Of a DNA stretch of 16,102 nt, positions 13,172 through 16,102 are shown in pieces. Below the pieces are notes generated by a model. It saw only the letters and a program-made list of their open reading frames with translations. It had not been told where the DNA came from and made no database searches. Origin of the DNA: Thermaceae bacterium. Lineage in GTDB: Bacteria > Deinococcota > Deinococci > Deinococcales > Marinithermaceae. The stretch covers positions 1 to 16,102 of the forward strand of contig JALVWZ010000075.1 of the NCBI GenBank assembly GCA_027023115.1, given 5' to 3'. Within the stretch, counting starts at the first letter, position 1. Each line of letters starts with the position of its first letter. The position numbers and the translations under genes were made by a program.

Positions 13172-13606
13172 CTAGTCCTTCTTGGGCGCCGCCGCCAGCT
13201 CGCCGGAGTCGATCCGCTTCTTGAGCCGCGCCAGCACGCCGTTGACGAACTTACCCGAGTCTTCGCCGCCGTACTTCCCGGCGATACGCACCGCTACTTC
13301 GATCAGGGGGGCAAACGGGGTGTCTTCGTAGAGCATCTCGTAGGTCGCCAGACGCAAGACCGCCAGGTCGGTCTTGGACATCTGGTTGAAGTCCCAGCCC
13401 TCGACCGTCTCGGCGAGCACGCCGTCCACCTCCTTGGCGTGTTTCTCGTAGCCGAACACCAGACGATCCGCAAACTCCACGCCCTCCTCGTCTAGGGGCG
13501 GCTCCTCGGCGGCCAGGGCGTGTTGCCAGGCTTCGGCCAGAGGCACGCCGCCCTGGGCGTGCTCGAAGAGGGCCTTGAAAGCCAGCTCGCGCGCCCTACG
13601 CCGCAT
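13172..13606 (-). CDS. nusB: Transcription antitermination factor NusB
   Basis: The 144-residue helical protein matches NusB in length and motifs: RRRARELAFKALFEH at the N-terminus (RNA-binding arginine-rich helix), DFNQMSKTDLAVLRLATYEMLY in the middle and KYGGEDSGKFVNGVLARL near the end. NusB binds boxA RNA with S10 (NusE) and supports rRNA antitermination. The start is the ATG at 13606, which lies inside the asp23-like gene (11-base overlap) and follows a GAGGGGG Shine-Dalgarno at 13610-13616. It lies directly before folD, a neighbourhood common in Gram-positive and Deinococcota genomes. Confidence 0.95.
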   Translation of the reverse strand: MRRRARELAFKALFEHAQGGVPLAEAWQHALAAEEPPLDEEGVEFADRLVFGYEKHAKEVDGVLAETVEGWDFNQMSKTDLAVLRLATYEMLYEDTPFAPLIEVAVRIAGKYGGEDSGKFVNGVLARLKKRIDSGELAAAPKKD

Positions 13607-13931
13607 CTTCCCCCTCGGCGACCACGTCTACGAAGATGACGTCTACCGCTTCTACCTTCAGGCCGGTGGTGGCCGTCAACACGTCGTGGACGCTGCGCTG
13701 CACCGACTCGGCCAGAGCGTGCAGAGGTTCGCCGTAGCGGGCCACCAGCTGCAGTTCGACGCGGATCCTGCCGTTTTCGCGGGTTATCCGAACCGGGCGG
13801 TTGCGCCGCCCCGAGAGAACCTCGCCCACGCTGCGAACGCCGCCGCTGGTCAGGCGCACACCTTCGACCCCCTCGAGGGTCAGGGTGATTGTCTCGATTA
13901 TTGCCGGATCGCTGAGGTCGTATTCAACCAT
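13596..13931 (-). CDS. Asp23/Gls24-family (DUF322) envelope-stress-type protein
   Basis: The 111-residue protein shows the family pattern of alternating beta strands and helices: DPAIIETITLTLEGVEGV, then GVRSVGEVLSG, VELQLVARYGEPLHALAESVQRSVHDVLTATTGLKVEAVDVIFVDVV. Family members in Firmicutes (Asp23, Gls24, AmaP partners) are linked to the membrane and cell-envelope stress, but the version found between accC and nusB, YqhY in Bacillus, is linked to acetyl-CoA carboxylase control. That placement is exactly seen here, so a role in tuning fatty-acid synthesis is plausible. AAGG lies 9 bases before the ATG at 13931; the 3' end overlaps nusB by 11 bases. Confidence 0.9.
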   Translation of the reverse strand: MVEYDLSDPAIIETITLTLEGVEGVRLTSGGVRSVGEVLSGRRNRPVRITRENGRIRVELQLVARYGEPLHALAESVQRSVHDVLTATTGLKVEAVDVIFVDVVAEGEDAA

Positions 13932-13954
13932 GGTTTTACCTTACCGCAGTCGCG

Positions 13955-15295
13955 CTACTCCGACATCCGCCGGGCGATGAAGTTGGTGTAGATCGCGCCG
14001 CGCCGGAAGAAGGCGTTCTCGAGCACCTTCTTGTGGAAGGGAATGGTCGTTTTCAGGCCCGGACCGTCTATAACCGTCTCCCCCAAGGCCCGCTTCATGC
14101 GGCGGATGGCCGCCGGGCGGTCCTCGGCCCAGACTATTATCTTGGCGATCAGGGAGTCGTAGTGGCTGGGGATCTCGTAGCCGGCGTAAACGTGTGAGTC
14201 CACCCGCACGCCGGTGCCGCCGGGCCAGAGTACGGTCTCGACCTTGCCGATGGAAGGGCGGAAATCGTGCTCGGGGTCTTCGGCGTTGACCCGCACCTCG
14301 ATGGCGTGCCCCCGCGACTCGATCTCTTCCTGACGCAGTCGCAACCCCTCGCCGGCGGCGATACGGAACTGCTCGGCCACCAGGTCCACACCGGTTATCA
14401 GCTCGGTCACCGGATGTTCGACCTGGATGCGGGTGTTCATCTCGATGAAGTAATAGTTGCCGTCGCGGTCCACCAAGAACTCCAGCGTCCCCGCCGAGCG
14501 ATAACCGATGTGCGCGGCCAGCTTGACCGCCGCCGCGGTCAGGCCCCGCCTCACCTCGTCGGCGAGAATCGAGGGCGCTTCTTCCAGGAGCTTCTGGTGA
14601 CGGCGCTGAATGGAGCAGTCGCGTTCCCAGAGGTGGACCACCCGCTCGCCGTCGCCCAGCACCTGGACCTCGACGTGCTTCGGCTCTTCGATGTATTTCT
14701 CGAGGTAGATCTCGGGGTTGCCGAAGGCCGCCTTGGCCTCTTCCTGAGCCTGCATGACGGCGTTTTCCAGGTCTTCGGGGCCGTGCACCAGGCGCATGCC
14801 GCGCCCGCCGCCGCCGGCCGAGGCCTTGAGGATCACCGGATAGCCGATCTCCTCGGCGGCCGCCAGCGCCTCCGCGGGGCTCTCGAGGGCATCGGTCCCC
14901 GGCACCACCGGCACTCCCGCCTCGCGGGCGATGCGCCGGGCGGTGGCCTTGTCGCCCAGCATGCGCATGTTCTCGGGCGTAGGGCCAATAAAGGTAATGC
15001 CGTGCTCGGCGATCATCTCGGCGAACTGGGCGTTCTCGGCCAGGAAGCCGTAACCGGGGTGGATGGCGTCGGCGCCGCTGATTATAGCCGCCGAAAGGAT
15101 GTTGGGAATGTTCAGGTAGCTGGCCGCCGGGCTAGCGGGACCAATGCAGATGGCCTCGTCGGCGAGGAGCACCGGCAGGCTGTCGGCGTCGGCCTTGGAG
15201 TGGGCAACGACGACGCGCACCCCCAGCTCACGGGCGGCGCGGAGGATGCGCAAGGCAATCTCGCCGCGGTTGGCGATGAGAACTTTCTTGAACAT
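13955..15295 (-). CDS. accC: Acetyl-CoA carboxylase, biotin carboxylase subunit
   Basis: The 446-residue length fits AccC. Domains in order: N-terminal KKVLIANRGEIALRILRA, carbamoyl-phosphate-synthase-like HPGYGFLAENAQFA (79-92), K116, ATP-grasp glycine loop KASAGGGGRGMR (157-168), the RDCSIQRRHQKLLEEAP block (225-241), the catalytic EMNTRIQVEHPVTE (285-298; E285, N287, R289), and the C-terminal DSLIAKIIVWAEDRPAAIRRMKRAL. The enzyme uses ATP and bicarbonate to carboxylate biotin on AccB, the first half-reaction of malonyl-CoA formation. It starts 3 bases after the accB stop, so translation is coupled, and it is followed after 23 bases by the asp23-like gene. The carboxyltransferase genes accA and accD are not in the window. 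Confidence 0.98.
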   Translation of the reverse strand: MFKKVLIANRGEIALRILRAARELGVRVVVAHSKADADSLPVLLADEAICIGPASPAASYLNIPNILSAAIISGADAIHPGYGFLAENAQFAEMIAEHGITFIGPTPENMRMLGDKATARRIAREAGVPVVPGTDALESPAEALAAAEEIGYPVILKASAGGGGRGMRLVHGPEDLENAVMQAQEEAKAAFGNPEIYLEKYIEEPKHVEVQVLGDGERVVHLWERDCSIQRRHQKLLEEAPSILADEVRRGLTAAAVKLAAHIGYRSAGTLEFLVDRDGNYYFIEMNTRIQVEHPVTELITGVDLVAEQFRIAAGEGLRLRQEEIESRGHAIEVRVNAEDPEHDFRPSIGKVETVLWPGGTGVRVDSHVYAGYEIPSHYDSLIAKIIVWAEDRPAAIRRMKRALGETVIDGPGLKTTIPFHKKVLENAFFRRGAIYTNFIARRMSE

Positions 15296-15298
15296 ACC

Positions 15299-15784
15299 CT
15301 AGGCCGGCTCCACCAAGAAGAGCGGCTGGCCGTACTCGACCGGCTCGCCGTCTTCGACGAGGACCTTGCGGATAATGCCCGCGACCTCCGACTCGATCTC
15401 GTTGAAGAGTTTCATGGCCTCGATGATGCAGACCACCTGCCCCTTTTCCACCCGGTCGCCAACCTTGACGAAGGGCTCGGCGTCGGGGGCCGGCTTGCGG
15501 TAGAAGGTGCCGACTATGGGCGCGGTAATCTCCACGCAACCGGGGCAGTCGTTGCTGGCGGCCTGCTCCTGCTCTGGCTCCGCCGCTGCGGCCGGCGCGG
15601 CCGTTTCGGCGGCGGCAACCGGCTGGGCGGCGGGTTGCACCGGCGCCGCCTGCACCACCTGCTGCACCGGCAAAGGCGCCTGCCGGCGCACGCTTAGCTT
15701 GTATTCGGGGGTCTCGAGGGTCAGCTCGTCGGTATCGGTGGCCACCATGGCCTGCAAAATGGCCTTGATCTCCCTGATGTTCAC
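15299..15784 (-). CDS. accB: Acetyl-CoA carboxylase, biotin carboxyl carrier protein
   Basis: The 161-residue protein has an N-terminal helical and strand segment (1-35), a Pro/Ala/Gln linker (36-78) and a C-terminal biotinyl domain (83-161). Biotin is attached to K125 in EAMKLFNE. The thumb loop characteristic of AccB is present ([15 protein letters not shown], 95-109). A CPGC motif (C80, C83) just before the biotinyl domain is not something I expect in E. coli AccB. The start codon is GTG at 15784, supported by a strong Shine-Dalgarno AGGGAGG (15790-15796) with 5-base spacing and by the typical start [10 protein letters not shown]. The Shine-Dalgarno abuts the efp stop codon. It carries carboxyl groups between AccC and the carboxyltransferase. 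Confidence 0.96.
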   Translation of the reverse strand: MNIREIKAILQAMVATDTDELTLETPEYKLSVRRQAPLPVQQVVQAAPVQPAAQPVAAAETAAPAAAAEPEQEQAASNDCPGCVEITAPIVGTFYRKPAPDAEPFVKVGDRVEKGQVVCIIEAMKLFNEIESEVAGIIRKVLVEDGEPVEYGQPLFLVEPA

Positions 15785-15789
15785 GGCCG

Positions 15790-15796
15790 CCTCCCT
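15790..15796 (-). promoter_or_regulatory. Strong ribosome binding site deciding the GTG start of accB
   Basis: AGGGAGG on the minus strand, 5 bases before the GTG at 15784 and directly after the efp TGA. This contrasts with the leaderless genes elsewhere: genes inside operons keep Shine-Dalgarno sites. Confidence 0.8.
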
Positions 15797-16102
15797 TCAG
15801 GCCCGGCCGGCGTAAGCGCCGGTACGGGTGTCTATCTTGATGACCTCGCCGGCCTCGATGAATAGCGGCACGTTGACCACCGCGCCGGTTTCCAAAGTGG
15901 CGGGCTTGGAGCCGCCCGAGGCGGTATCGCCTTTTATGCCTGGCGGCGCTTCCACCACCTCCAGCTCGACCACCGTCGGCGGCGTAATCTTGATGACGCG
16001 GCCCTTGTAGACGTCGCCGATGAGGGTTATGCCTTCTTTGAGGAACTTGCCCGCGTCGCCGGCGATGGCGCGGGGGACGTGGTATTGGTCGTACGTTTCC
16101 AG
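15797..16102 (-). CDS. efp: Translation elongation factor P, C-terminal 101 residues (runs off window)
   Basis: The frame ends with TGA at 15797-15799 and is open to the window edge. The visible part covers the OB-fold domains II and III: LETYDQYHVPRAIAGDAGKFL, then VELEVVEAPPGIKGDTASGG, SKPATLETGAVVNVPLF, and ending IKIDTRTGAYAGRA, all signatures of EF-P. The protein relieves ribosome stalling at polyproline; the modified residue in domain I lies outside the window, so its modification type cannot be read. It lies 12 bases upstream of accB in the same operon. Confidence 0.97.
   Translation of the reverse strand: METYDQYHVPRAIAGDAGKFLKEGITLIGDVYKGRVIKITPPTVVELEVVEAPPGIKGDTASGGSKPATLETGAVVNVPLFIEAGEVIKIDTRTGAYAGRA

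Overview
This is a GC-rich bacterial chromosome window, most likely from the Deinococcota and close to the Thermaceae (Thermus, Oceanithermus or Marinithermus type). Three things suggest this: the gene run efp-accB-accC-asp23-nusB-folD, the dNTP triphosphohydrolase, and at least five genes whose only promoter-like signal is a TANNNT -10 box 5-9 bases before the start codon. That last layout is the leaderless-mRNA arrangement known from Deinococcus and Thermus. The genus cannot be fixed by eye. I found no tRNA, rRNA, IS element or CRISPR.

Layout. On the minus strand, 1-3527 holds the first 142 residues of an oligoendopeptidase F (M3), an MFS exporter-like permease, and a 612-residue protein I cannot assign. 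A 35-base divergent promoter region separates the last of these from a plus-strand pair: a PP2C phosphatase and a membrane-anchored Ser/Thr kinase with a C-terminal NHL propeller, translationally coupled by an ATGA overlap. Positions 6328-7262 contain no gene and hold repeat array A. Next, on the minus strand, come dgt and a small DUF59/MIP18 (SufT/PaaD-like) gene, separated by a textbook terminator. Positions 8838-9756 contain no gene and hold repeat array B. From 9757 to the right end everything is on the minus strand: a 679-residue FadF/EtfD-type Fe-S membrane oxidoreductase, then a tightly packed housekeeping operon read right to left as efp (partial), accB, accC, asp23-like, nusB, folD and a divergent-PAP2 (DUF212) membrane protein. 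Gaps in this operon are at most 23 bases and several genes overlap.

How the genes relate. accB and accC give the biotin carrier and biotin carboxylase for malonyl-CoA synthesis. FadF/EtfD-type proteins pass beta-oxidation electrons from ETF to quinone, so lipid metabolism appears on both sides. The phosphatase-kinase pair is a self-contained reversible signalling unit with no visible substrate, unless it is the unknown divergent protein.

The most unusual part is the pair of roughly 0.8-kb non-coding arrays flanking dgt and DUF59. Both contain the same modules in the same order. Between the palindromic modules runs a degenerate tandem repeat with a strict 7-base period (CYACRNR on one strand, GTNNGTR on the other), changing orientation inside each array. 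This heptad/palindrome composite is the best candidate for something undescribed. A second unusual pattern is that three of the leaderless promoters have a GC-rich inverted repeat directly against, or a few bases upstream of, the -10 box.
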